Positions 21,828-30,959 of a DNA stretch of 64,000 nt are shown here, piece by piece. The position numbers and the translations under genes were made by a program. The stretch is from Epiperipatus broadwayi (lineage: Eukaryota; Onychophora; Udeonychophora; Euonychophora; Peripatidae), in assembly GCA_028023455.1 (NCBI GenBank), contig JAQFVV010006200.1:2162738-2226737 (forward strand), written 5' to 3'. Below the pieces are notes generated by a model that did not search any database, was not told the origin of the DNA, and saw nothing but the letters and a program-made list of their open reading frames with translations. Each line of letters opens with the position of its first letter. Within the stretch, counting starts at the first letter, position 1.

Positions 21828-22771
21828 TGCCTAAATACCAAGCTGATAACCCCCACATTTTATACATCCGGTACGTAGACGACATACTTATTCTAGCCAA
21901 TCAACACACCATAAACAATATTATACAAGAACTAACGCACAGCACTAAGCTAACCATTAATTCCACATCTGAGGATGCATCCCAAAGCCTAAATTACCTG
22001 GATCTTAAGTTAACGCACGAGGAACCATGTATAAATTATTCAATGATTATAAAGCCTTTTGAAATCAGAGGCTTTATACATCCACATTCTAACGTTCCTA
22101 ACTCCCACAAATTAGCAGGACTACAAGCATTCCTACACAGAAACATGCAGCTGTGCAAGTTTGAAGCAGATCGAAAGAACAACATACACCTCTATACCAA
22201 AGACCTACTACAGGCAGGCTATAAACTCCACACTATCAACAACAAAATCAAGCAGTTTCATACAAAAATCACCATTAATAAAAACAATATTAAACTTCCA
22301 TATATCACTCTTCCCCACATACATAAAATCTCCCACCAACTAATCAAGATTTTGGGCAATAAATTTAAAATCAGCTTTCATACACCCCCTTGCTCTAACC
22401 GTCTCATCAATAACTCCAAGGACAAATTAGAACCTTCTCAGACCCCCCATGTCATTTACAGCATCACTTGCCCACAACCCGGTTGCCGCGCCATTTATTT
22501 TGGAGAAACCAAGGCAGGCACAACCATCCGGACAGCACAACACAGATACACATATAATAGAGCTATGAAAAACAACGATAACTCATCAACATTTTTGGAA
22601 CACTCCAAGAAGACTGGACATTTATTTGAACCTTCCCACCCTAAAATAGTTTGTATCGAGAAAAACGACATTAAGCGGAAGATCAGAGAAGCGTACTACA
22701 TCAACAACAATAACAACTCAATCAATAGACGTGACACATGCTTCGACATCTCTAAACGCTGGACTATTTAG
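21828..22771 (+). pseudogene. PLE3 right arm: RT catalytic box to complete GIY-YIG endonuclease, ~314 codons open
   Basis: The frame is open from the join to the stop at 22771. It starts at PKYQADNPHILYIRYVDD, so it keeps RT motif C but not A and B, and continues through the linker. The full endonuclease reads HVIYSITCPQPGCRAIYFGE, then STFLEHSKKTGHLF and KRKIREAYYI. The YIG triplet is YFG here, while the downstream His and the Glu in REAYYI are kept. No ATG is available at the join. Left-arm RT and right-arm nuclease together would cover motifs A to the nuclease, but they lie on opposite strands. Confidence 0.88.
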
Positions 22772-22984
22772 TCCATTTGCATATGCTTTGCATACAACTT
22801 CTCCCGCCCCATTTTTTATTTTCGCAGCTCACAGCTCCGCTATGAATATGAGGTAAAGGACCTCGAAAGCGCTTAGCGTATATTAATTCCTGTATCTTAT
22901 TATAGCTTCACATTCAAGCGTGACATACGCTTAATTTGTTTTATAAATTAAATTTATCGAATGAGAAGATTTAAAATTATATAA

Positions 22985-23002
22985 TTTCCAATTTCTTATT
23001 TA
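22985..23002. repeat. Right target-site duplication of PLE3
   Basis: Perfect direct copy of 20538-20555. After it, LINE sequence resumes. Confidence 0.9.
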
Positions 23003-23160
23003 AATTATCCTATATCTCAGATCCCTCCATTACATACCATTCAAACTAACTATATTTACAATCAACCAACACCTCATATATACACCTTATATACTTTAAC
23101 CTTCATTATAATTACCATATAACTTTCTCCTACAAATTCATATCACACTGTTTTATATAC
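23003..23160 (-). pseudogene. LINE ORF1 segment on the far side of PLE3
   Basis: The sequence resumes immediately after the right target duplication. Removing PLE3 and one duplicate joins GSEI-stop-DNLNKKLEK to MCERNNVMFVDVLD in one frame. Upstream of about 23100 only low-confidence coding character remains. Confidence 0.4.
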
Positions 23161-24940
23161 AAATTCCATGCTAAAGTTTTTTTTTCCCTTTCAAATTAAC
23201 ATGCAATATCCACAAATATATATCAGTAGTGGTTCAGTGGCTTTTCCAAATGTACAAAAAAAAGTTCCAGAACACATACTAAATAGAATCACTCTTTTTT
23301 CATCTTCAACATTTTGAAATTCTTAACGAATTATCTCACAACATGGCCAAAATAAAATATCCCAACTTGTTTTTTTTTTAAGGTTTAAATGAAAGATTGT
23401 GTGAAATAAATTGTTTGATATTTTTAAGTAAAAGTGTTTTTACATTAGCTAAACATTTGTTTAAACCTAGAAGGAAAAAATATGATGAATTATATATAGC
23501 TGCTTTCAGACATTTTTTTCTTTAAGTTTTACATGTAAATTTGATATTTCTTCTAATATTTTTATATATTTCTTTTATTTATCAAATATAATCACCAGAA
23601 AAATCCATTCGATTACCATAGTTTTCATTTTAATATTTTACTTATTTCAAATATCGGCCATTCTGGTCTGTTAAAAAGAAAATAAATTGATAACAAATTT
23701 AAATATAAAGATAATGGACTTTTACGTTTACCATAAACTAATGAATAAACTGTATTAATAGAAGTGTTTTTAATGATATAACAAAAAACATATGAAGTTG
23801 TGGATCAGCAATTAGCATTTAATCATCTGCTGTGCTCATGACCTAAAATTCAAAGTTCGGTGAAATGAACATTATTGGCTGAAGGGTAGTTGTCTTAGAT
23901 CAATCTGGTTGGTCGATGTGATCAATTTCTTAGGAGATTGTTTATGTCCAGGTATCAGAAGTGACAGTAAAGCTTCAATCTGGAAACTTACGTTTATCAC
24001 TCTACTAAATCACACAGAGGATAAAACTGTCATTTACAAGGCATGTATTTGAACCTAGATCACACACATGGCAGTCGAATGAATTACTATGCCTGGAAAA
24101 CTTTTACAAAATAATTATATGATTGGTCATTCAGGTCATGTGACATGTAAGCAGTAGAAGTATCAATGTTATGTAAGCTTAGCCTAATTGTAAAATAATT
24201 ACGCTACAATCATTTTTTTGAATTCCATTTTTTTTTTTTTAAACCAATTCGTTCTTAGCTTTTATTGATAGTTTGAAGTAAAATCAATTTAAATTAATAA
24301 TATATGCTACAAACAATAGATAGCAAAACAACTCACATATAGTTTATTTCTTATCTGCACTTTCAAAATAAAAGCATGAATTTAATCAAGTATTTTGCTC
24401 AATTAAGTTATTATTAACTAGTGACGTATCTCATCTTACAAAATGCTGATACAAAATAAAAATTTATCTCATTTAACTTTAAAGATAAGTTTAAAAAAAA
24501 TTAATTGTGAAATTTAAATTTCTTTAAGTATAATAATAACAAAAATGATAACATAGTTTATAAGGTCGTAAATGTTTAATCTGTTAAACAAACATAAATG
24601 TAATTGTTAAACAGAATGACAACGATATATAAATTAAAATACTAGCAAATTGTTTGAAAATAACCATTTATAATCGCCGAAAAACTTAAAATATGTAGTA
24701 AAATAAACTGCAAAAAAGCTCTTTTTAATGACAGCTATTCCGAGAATGTTTTTTGAAAATTGCTAAGATTTAAAATTGTTTCTTGATGAGTTTTCAGAAA
24801 TTCTGAAAGTTATTTCTTTATGTGATCCATATTATTTATGAAAGTTAAATATATTCCCATTAATCAAAAATCACGATTTGGATAGTTATCAATTAGAAAT
24901 ATGGGGTAAAAATAATGTAATCAATAATATCTAAACATCA
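23161..24940. other. AT-rich stretch, no recognisable gene
   Basis: Nothing assignable. A piece near 24036-24096 contains 'gtatttgaacctagatc', whose reverse complement has a B-box-like 'ggttcaaatac', so a decayed tRNA-derived repeat may lie there. T runs at 23371 and 24229. Confidence 0.5.
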
Positions 24941-24944
24941 CATT

Positions 24945-25200
24945 ATCACCATTTCCTAAGCTTACACAAGCTGTTAAAACAGTAGTAAACTCTCCAGACA
25001 GTAGTGCCACCCAGTGCACACCTTAATAATCAATGGATGTAAGGAGGTTTGTGCATAAAACCCTATCTAGTGCCTACTCATCCTATGATAGAAAATTTAT
25101 GTATAAATCTTTTTGCAGTCATTGATTACCAAGGCTTGCACTGGATGGCACTATTGTATGAAAAGTTTGCTATTGTTTTAATATCTAAAGATTTTATTTA
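24945..25200. repeat. Repeat family B copy B1, palindromic
   Basis: The left part (24945-~25090) has the family words 'tcaccatttcctaagcttac', 'agtgccacccagtgcac' and 'taatcaatggatgtaagg'. The right part (25117-25182) repeats them inverted ('cattgattaccaaggcttgc', 'actggatggcactattg'). The outer ends of both arms are the same end of the unit. Non-coding. Confidence 0.75.
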
Positions 25201-25409
25201 CATTAAATGTTCTGCCCAATGACAGATTAACTAACTAGATAATAGAATACTATGACCACAATGACATTTTGTCATCATCAGTTGAATTTTATTTGTTGAC
25301 ACTCCGTTAATATTGTCTTCATTAAATGAATAAATACTAAATCACTATTACAAAAAAGTATTTTTATATATAGAAGCTTTCATGTTATGAGAATAGATTT
25401 CAGTTATAT

Positions 25410-25640
25410 TACATCATATGATCACCATTTCCTATGCTTACACAAGCTGTTAAGACAGTGACACTAACTTTTCAAAAAGTGCAAGCCTTAGTAATCAATG
25501 AATGCAAGAAGATATACAATCCATATCTATTGCCTAATCGTCTGATATTCTCAGACTAATTTCTAGCTTGTGGCTTTCATCAGTGAAGATCTTTGAATTT
25601 GATAGCACTGTACCTAGATTTTAGGATCTAATGCAACCCT
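25410..25640 (+). repeat. Repeat family B copy B2, single orientation
   Basis: Starts with 'tgatcaccatttcctatgct' and runs through 'gtgcaagccttagtaatcaa', 'tctagcttgtggctttcatc' and 'gcactgtacctagatttta', which shows the longer body of the unit. No inverted partner adjoins it. Confidence 0.7.
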
Positions 25641-25811
25641 CCAGCAGCTACCTTTTATCTATTTAGTTAACTATAAAGTTAGAAGCTTAAGATAAAATCA
25701 TAATAATGTTTTCAACAAACTCCTTTACTTATATAGTCATGTAGATCTGAATTCAGTATCTATACATTTTGATATTTTTGGTTTTTTAAAAATCACTCAT
25801 CATTATTCCAT

Positions 25812-25885
25812 AAACAGGATAGACAACAGGCAAAACTCTCTATATGTATTGCCACTCATTACATATAGAAATGGTGATCATGTGA
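25812..25885. repeat. Short family B fragment, palindromic ends only
   Basis: Contains 'aggcaaaactctctatatg' followed within 50 bases by the inverted end 'aaatggtgatcatgtgatg'. It resembles the very short copies at 48145 and 63610. Confidence 0.55.
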
Positions 25886-25923
25886 TGTCTATAGTCTTAA
25901 AACAGGATATGTGTAAATCTATC

Positions 25924-26160
25924 AAAACATCAAGTGATCACCAATTCCTATACTTACACATGCATCAAGATAGTGACAAACTCTCCATACAATAAGGCCA
26001 CCAAGTGCAAACCTTAGTAATCAATGGATGCAAGAAGATTTGTGCATAAAATCCCTATCTAGTGCCTATTCATCCAATATCCCCAGACAAATTTCTACCT
26101 TGTGGCTTTTATCAGTGAGGAGTTTTGAATCTGAGATCATTGCACATAGATCTTAATCAA
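25924..26160 (+). repeat. Repeat family B copy B3, single orientation
   Basis: Begins 'agtgatcaccaattcctata' and follows the family body through 'agtgcaaaccttagtaatca', 'cctatctagtgcctattcat' and 'cttgtggcttttatcagtga'. Third family B unit within 1.2 kb. Confidence 0.7.
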
Positions 26161-26469
26161 GATTGCAACTTGGAGCTGATATAAATTTGGATCACAATTT
26201 ACTAGTGATGGAGATAAAATTAACCTTGAAAAAATTAAAAGAACTGAAACAAGAAAGTAATGGATAACTGATAAATTAAAATATAATATAGAACAAATTC
26301 AGAATTGTTGGATAGAAAAAAGAATAGCATAAATGATAGTAGGTAAATTGATCCATTAAATTCAAATAAAATAAGGGAATTATTAAAAAAAAAAAAGTAA
26401 ATGATCTTATAATACAGACAGTGATTATAATCAAAACAAGAAAGCAAAAAAACTTGGATTATTTAATGA

Positions 26470-27461
26470 TATAATAAAAAAATGTTAGAAGATAGAAGCA
26501 ATGTACATTTTATAAAAGATAAAAAATTTAAAAATAAATTGAAAAGTGAAATAGATAGAGCTGGAAAAAAACGTGACTAATATAATAATATATGAAATTT
26601 TTAAAAAAAAGTAACAAGAAACGATAGATTAGATTTGATTTATAAGAAAACAAAATAACTGGGATGGGAAAAGCAGAATCATAGAAATAAAATAAATGAT
26701 TAAAGATAGAGGTAAAATATTACTAAAAAGAATAGTTATTTTGGAAAAAATAGGAATATATAATGATTTATATGATAGAAGTCATACACCTTTGTCTATT
26801 TTAATTGACAAAGAAATCGTATAGATAAAGACGAAATAAATTGTGCAATAATGAAAAATGAAGTTGTAAACGGTGGCGAACTATAGAATATTGATGAAGT
26901 TCTAACTCAGTTATTGAACTAGGAGAAAAGAGTTTGCTGTAATTGATTAATCTTTGTAATAGTAATTATGATTCAGAAGATGGATCAAAGACTTTCTTTT
27001 AATACTTACGATACTAAAAAAAAGTCAAATTTACTGAAATGTGATGACTTTAGAAAAATTATCTTAATCTCTCATATAGCTAAAGATTTATTGCTGAGCG
27101 TGAGTAAACAGATTTCAAATGGATTAGACATGTGCTATCAGAACAGCTTAGATTTTAAATAAGGAAATAAAAGAAATGCAATTGGAGTGGTGAGAAACGT
27201 TGTTGAGAGATTTTTAAAAAAAATTAACATTTGTTATCATGATATTGAAAAGATATATAATAAAAAGGAATTGTTTATTTTGATGGATATACTGGGGAAA
27301 AAGATATATATATATATATGAAAAGTAAAGATATTTAATGAGAAATTTGTAAATAAATCTGAAAATGCATTTATAGTTAAAGTCTTATTAAGAAAATAAA
27401 ATGCATATGGGAACAAAATGTAAGTCATGGGATATTATCTTTTTCTTGTTTTATTTAATAT
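26470..27461 (+). pseudogene. LINE RT, fingers to motif B
   Basis: On +, fragments read LKSEIDRAGKKRD near 26540-26576, then SVIELGEKSLL near 26905, and PKK-region text as DDFRKIILISHIAKDLLLSV (27040-27105). Next comes RNAIGVVRNVVERFLKK (27174-27225), the G-T-RNA-I motif of these LINEs. YHDIEKIYN follows as the motif A region with decay, and YYLFLVLFNIF (27430-27464) is the end of motif B. Then the family A palindrome interrupts. Confidence 0.65.
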
Positions 27462-27725
27462 ATTTAAACACAGACTTTCAAGCACCCTTCAACTATCCAC
27501 ACTATCTCGTACTATTGATATACATGAACACACATATGTAGAAAAGATAAATAATCATCAACATACGTATTTCCTGCTGAATCAGCAGTCATCAGTGTTC
27601 AGCACGAAAATATGTACATTGGTGATTATTTATCTTTTCTACATGAGTGTGCTCATGTGTATCAGTGGTATGAGATAGTGTGGATAGTTGAAGGGCACTT
27701 GAAAGTCTGTGTTCAAATACCCTAT
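27462..27725. repeat. Repeat family A copy A2, palindromic, inside the LINE RT
   Basis: Left arm (27462-27585) and right arm (27607-27725) are inverted copies. 'gaaaagataaataatcatca' at 27541-27560 mirrors 'tggtgattatttatcttttc' at 27620-27639, and 'acacagactttca' mirrors 'tgaaagtctgtgt'. The B-box-like 'gttcaaatac' lies at the right outer end. The LINE frame ends with LFNIF on one side and resumes with YMKNACISN on the other. Confidence 0.8.
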
Positions 27726-27904
27726 ATTACAATTAAGCTCCAAGTATATGAAGAATGCCTGTATTTCAAATCTTATTAAATGTGCATGGTTTTGATAAGA
27801 AAGAAATTAACATCGGGGTAAGAGAGTTAACTGCTTAAGATTTGTTGATGCTATATGGTAGCAATGAAAATGAGCTCAGTAAAATGTTATGAAGACTGAC
27901 AAAG
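27726..27904 (+). pseudogene. LINE RT, catalytic-box segment
   Basis: After A2, a + frame reads YMKNACISN and then NIGVRELTA-stop-DLLMLYGSNENELSKML (27810-27890). This corresponds to 'N.IRYADDTVLLA.....L..ML', the RT motif C passage. The catalytic YADD has decayed to TA-stop-D. The fold-back element cuts the frame at about 27904. Confidence 0.55.
27897..27904. repeat. Left 8-bp target duplication of the fold-back element
   Basis: tgacaaag here and at 28749-28756 in direct orientation flank the element, both within LINE sequence. Confidence 0.6.
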
Positions 27905-28748
27905 TGTATAATATAATATTAAATCATCCATGCACCTTATCACTGTTTCCCAATGCTTTAATTACCACCCTCTTTTACAGTTTCGATTGTCCCACAGTCT
28001 TCTTCAGAACTACAACATAATACAAATATATAAATATTCATGAACGTATAATTTATATACAACTATATATATAATTTGTATACACACATACACACATAAG
28101 CACATATAACCATATGTACACAACTTATATACATTCTATATATACATCTTATAAGATATAAAAAGAAAGGTAGGTAAAAAAGGTAGGTAAAAATATGTTT
28201 AAGATAATAATTTATAGATTAAAGTAAATTATAAATAATTGAATGAATAAATTATAAATATTGATTATTAATAAAATGGATAATAATAATGTAAAATATA
28301 AAAAATATTAAGTTATAGTTAAATATTTAAAAGAGTAAAATAAAAAATAAAAATAAAATATATATGATTATAGGAGATTTTAAATGATAAATATAAAATG
28401 TAAAAAAAGAGTAAAATATATAATAATATTTGAAAGGTAATAAATAAATGATAATTATAAGATGTATATAAGTTGTGTACATATGCGTATATGTATGTAA
28501 TTATATGTATATATAATTATATGTGTATGTGTGTATACAAATTATATACATATAGATGTATATAAATTATATACATATAGATGTATATAAATTATATGTT
28601 CATGTATACTTATATTCATATATTTGTATTATGTTGTAGTTCTGAAAAAGAGTGTGGGACAATCGAAACTGTAAAAGAGGATGGTAATTAAAGCATTGTG
28701 AAACAATGATAAAGTGCATGGGTGATTTAATATTATATTATATACATT
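27905..28748. mobile_element. Fold-back DNA element with ~150-bp inverted ends
   Basis: The left end (27905-~28055) and right end (~28595-28748) are inverted copies. They share 'aatataatattaaatca' at the tips, then 'acagtttcgattgtcccaca' (27979-27998; mirror at 28650-28669) and 'gaactacaacataatacaaa'. The core is AT-rich with short reiterations such as 'atgtatataaattatataca' at 28543-28600. No coding frame, so it would be non-autonomous. The 8-bp target duplication suits a hAT-like or related cut-and-paste source, but the tips do not identify the superfamily. Confidence 0.8.
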
Positions 28749-28756
28749 TGACAAAG
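28749..28756. repeat. Right 8-bp target duplication of the fold-back element
   Basis: Direct copy of 27897-27904. Confidence 0.6.
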
Positions 28757-29340
28757 CAATAAGAAAGATTAGTTAAAACTGACAAAGCTTTGGATAAAAA
28801 TATGTGCTAATAAAATTAAATCAATGAAAATTTTTAGACAGGAATTTGTAAAGAAGATTGATACTTTTAAATATTGGGAAAATTAAAATAGTGATAATTT
28901 GCAATTATAGATGGAAAATATACCTGCTAACCAAACTTTCAATAAGAGCAGAACGTTATTCTGTGAATCATGGAAATTAGATAATATTTATTTATAGTAC
29001 AAATTTGTATGGAACAGAAACATGGGCAATTGGCAAAAGTTAAAACAATAAACAGAGTGCTCTAGAAATGTGCATTTGGTAGAGAATGGAAAAGATAAAT
29101 TAAAAATAGGTTTAGAATTATAAAAGTATAAAAAATGACAAGTAAACAAATTTTTTGAAAAAATTATGACGACAAAAAGAAGACAATTTTATCATATACT
29201 TCAAGGCAAAAAAAATAATGCAAGATGTATTGAAAGGAATTATAAAAAATAAGATTTTAGCAATAAATATCTTAATCAGAGAAATATCTATGTATATTTG
29301 TAAAGCAGAAGAAAAAAAAAGAAATCTGAGAGACTATGGT
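28749..29340 (+). pseudogene. LINE RT, C-terminal part
   Basis: On +, KAIRKISKN, then NLYGTETWAIGK near 29004-29040, equivalent to the 'ALYGAETWTI.K' hallmark near the RT C-terminus. Next is ALEMCIW-RMEKIN (29061-29100), equivalent to 'LEAFEMW.WRRMEKI'. It fades after DVLKGIIKNK near 29228-29258. Stops throughout. Confidence 0.65.
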
Positions 29341-30842
29341 CTGTTTTGGTATATGTGACCCATCTTTAATTGATAACTGGTGTTGAAAATTAACTATGAA
29401 TAACTGAATAATCAATATAGGATAAAATGCTATGAATATCTTTTTCAACTTTTTTTTTGATCTTGTTCTTTGCTCTTTTGTTTTCTTTTATTTTCCTATT
29501 TTCAATTATCTAAATGACTATAGAGTCCAAGCATATATTTTTCACTGCAAACTTTATCATTATAATGAAAGTATGGAAATATCGCAACATAATTAAAAAT
29601 TGCAGTGACAAAATTTTGAGTTAATAGTAGATTTTATCTTCTTTTTTTTAAAATGGATGAATTCCTTATTTTTATCGATACACTTTTAGAGTCTTTTAAA
29701 GTTTATACTTGTACAAAACAAAAAAAAAAAAGAAGAAAATAGTTTGAAAATATTAGTTTTTCTAAGATGATAATAAATAATATATATAAACAATAGAAAA
29801 TCTTAGCTGCCTTTCTACCATAAATCACTCAATGAATAAAAACTATAGATTAAAACTTTGTGATTCAATTTTTAAATCACTCTGCAATAATCACGGGAAA
29901 GAAGTTGATTTCTTTAAGGGTCAATTGGCACAGTAAATGCAAAATCAAGCCTACTAATTTAAATCAAATTGTCTTGTTATTGTGATTTAAAACTTCATTT
30001 TGTAACAGTAAAACACAAAGTAGTTTTATTTACTTCAGTATTGAAATACACACACACATATATATATACTTTAAGCTAAATGTAATTAGGGGATATTTGA
30101 AATTAGACTGAGTTCAAATATCCTCTAATTACTTCAATATTGTTTAATACAATTTTTAAGCTGAACTTGAATATTAACGAAATAAAATTTTAACAAAACT
30201 AAAATGAATCACAGAATTGTCTACAGTAGAGATAAATATTTAATAGTCCTCATGCCAATTTTTTTATAAGTAGTTCAGATGTATCGTACAAATTTTGTGG
30301 TACTATTCAATTTTTGCATAAAATATTTTATTTAGTTTTTTAAATAATATAATAATATTCTATAAAAAAAAAATTAAGGTGTAAACGTTGTCTGCTTTAA
30401 TGAGATTTCTGCCTATGTTTTGTTTCACCAAATAGTTGGAATTAAGTGCTGAATATATAATTACACAACAAATACGAATCAAAAATTCTTTTTAGTTTGA
30501 CTCTTAGAATTTGAATTTTTGTTAAAATTTTTGTTCTAAATACTAATATAAAATTGTTTTTTAATTGCAATATTACCTTACAGGATTTAGTCTTATTTTA
30601 TATTTTTATAATTAGAGGTTTTGATTTAAAAGCACCAATTAATTTCTAAATTTTGAAAATGGTATGGAACATTAAAATTATTCATCTATCATTTGTCTTA
30701 TAAAAGAAAAAAAAACTCTGCATTATACCTTACAATCCAAAAATTAATTATAATATTGATGATTTCTTATTAAATTGAACAATTTCTACAAAATAAAATA
30801 CAATCTATTTAAATATACAAAGTTTTTTTTTCATATGTCAAA
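29341..30842. other. AT-rich stretch, no recognisable gene
   Basis: No coding frame or repeat family assigned. A short CA repeat occurs at 30049-30057. A local inverted pair ('attagaggatatttgaa'-like words at 30086-30100 and 30113-30131) could form a hairpin. Confidence 0.55.
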
Positions 30843-30913
30843 TGCGTTGACCAGGAAGCAAATCAGATCAGCTACTTGGAAGGCAGCTATGCTAACCGCT
30901 AGGCCACCAACGC
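30843..30913 (-). pseudogene. tRNA-Gly (TCC) pseudogene
   Basis: The - strand reads gcgttggtggcctagcggtt at its start, the recognisable 5' half of an animal tRNA-Gly. The 7-bp acceptor stem pairs fully (one G.T). The anticodon arm gctgc-cttccaa-gtagc is intact with anticodon TCC, and the discriminator is A. The T arm is broken: the stem reads tctga against cctgg and the loop is tttgctt, so the B box is degenerate and one base is missing before it. It is 71 nt long with no CCA. A functional gene is unlikely; a relic of a gene or of a tRNA-derived repeat. Confidence 0.75.
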
Positions 30914-30959
30914 TTGACAAGTTTTTAACATAACTAACACTCATTTTAATATTTAAAAA

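Larger units (their letters stand above)
20556..22984. mobile_element. PLE3: Penelope-like element, head-to-head pair with clear target duplication
   Basis: Left arm (20556-21827) on - and right arm (21828-22984) on +. The outer ~950 bp of the arms are near-identical inverted copies and share the tail 'cctttacctcatattcatag' (20609-20628, reverse complement at 22841-22860), 'agctataataagatacagg', and 'aaaacaaattaagc'. The left arm holds 317 bp more 5' sequence. The right arm has about 30 bases of extra AT-rich filler before its target duplication. The arms are the best preserved repeat in the window. Confidence 0.92.
17290..23160 (-). mobile_element. Non-LTR retrotransposon (LINE) with esterase-like, endonuclease and RT parts, split by PLE3
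   Basis: On -, the order from the right is an SGNH-esterase-like ORF1 segment, an APE-type endonuclease and an RT with C-terminal extension. That combination is known from CR1/L2-type LINEs, but the clade call is inference. PLE3 with its 18-bp target duplication sits inside the esterase-like segment, so the LINE is older. The coding strand is full of stops. The 3' end lies against the gypsy 5' LTR, so its tail may have been cut by that insertion. Confidence 0.7.
26200..29340 (+). mobile_element. LINE-type retrotransposon on +, decayed, carrying two insertions
   Basis: RT-coding sequence on + continues on both sides of a family A palindrome (27462-27725) and a fold-back element (27905-28748). 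The reading order across the breaks is that of a widespread animal endonuclease-RT LINE. The endonuclease itself is not recognisable upstream of 26500. Confidence 0.65.

Noticed and set aside
21828-21900. N-terminal part of the long - frame in PLE3 (before VVEKINKAT)
   Set aside because: It is antisense of the right arm across the join, not part of the protein.
22161-22343. 60-codon + frame, and the matching - frame at 20994-21176
   Set aside because: Both are alternative frames of the PLE3 arms; the RT/GIY-YIG frame is the real one.
226-22984. L1-style twin priming as the cause of the inversions
   Set aside because: Twin priming inverts the 5' part of one copy; here the same 3' end is present twice, once on each side.
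28444-28620. CRISPR-like array from the reiterated 'atgtatataaattatataca' words
   Set aside because: Simple AT-rich reiteration inside a fold-back element of a eukaryotic genome, without spacers.
30843-30913. A functional tRNA-Gly gene
   Set aside because: The T stem does not pair and the B box is degenerate, despite an intact acceptor and anticodon arm.
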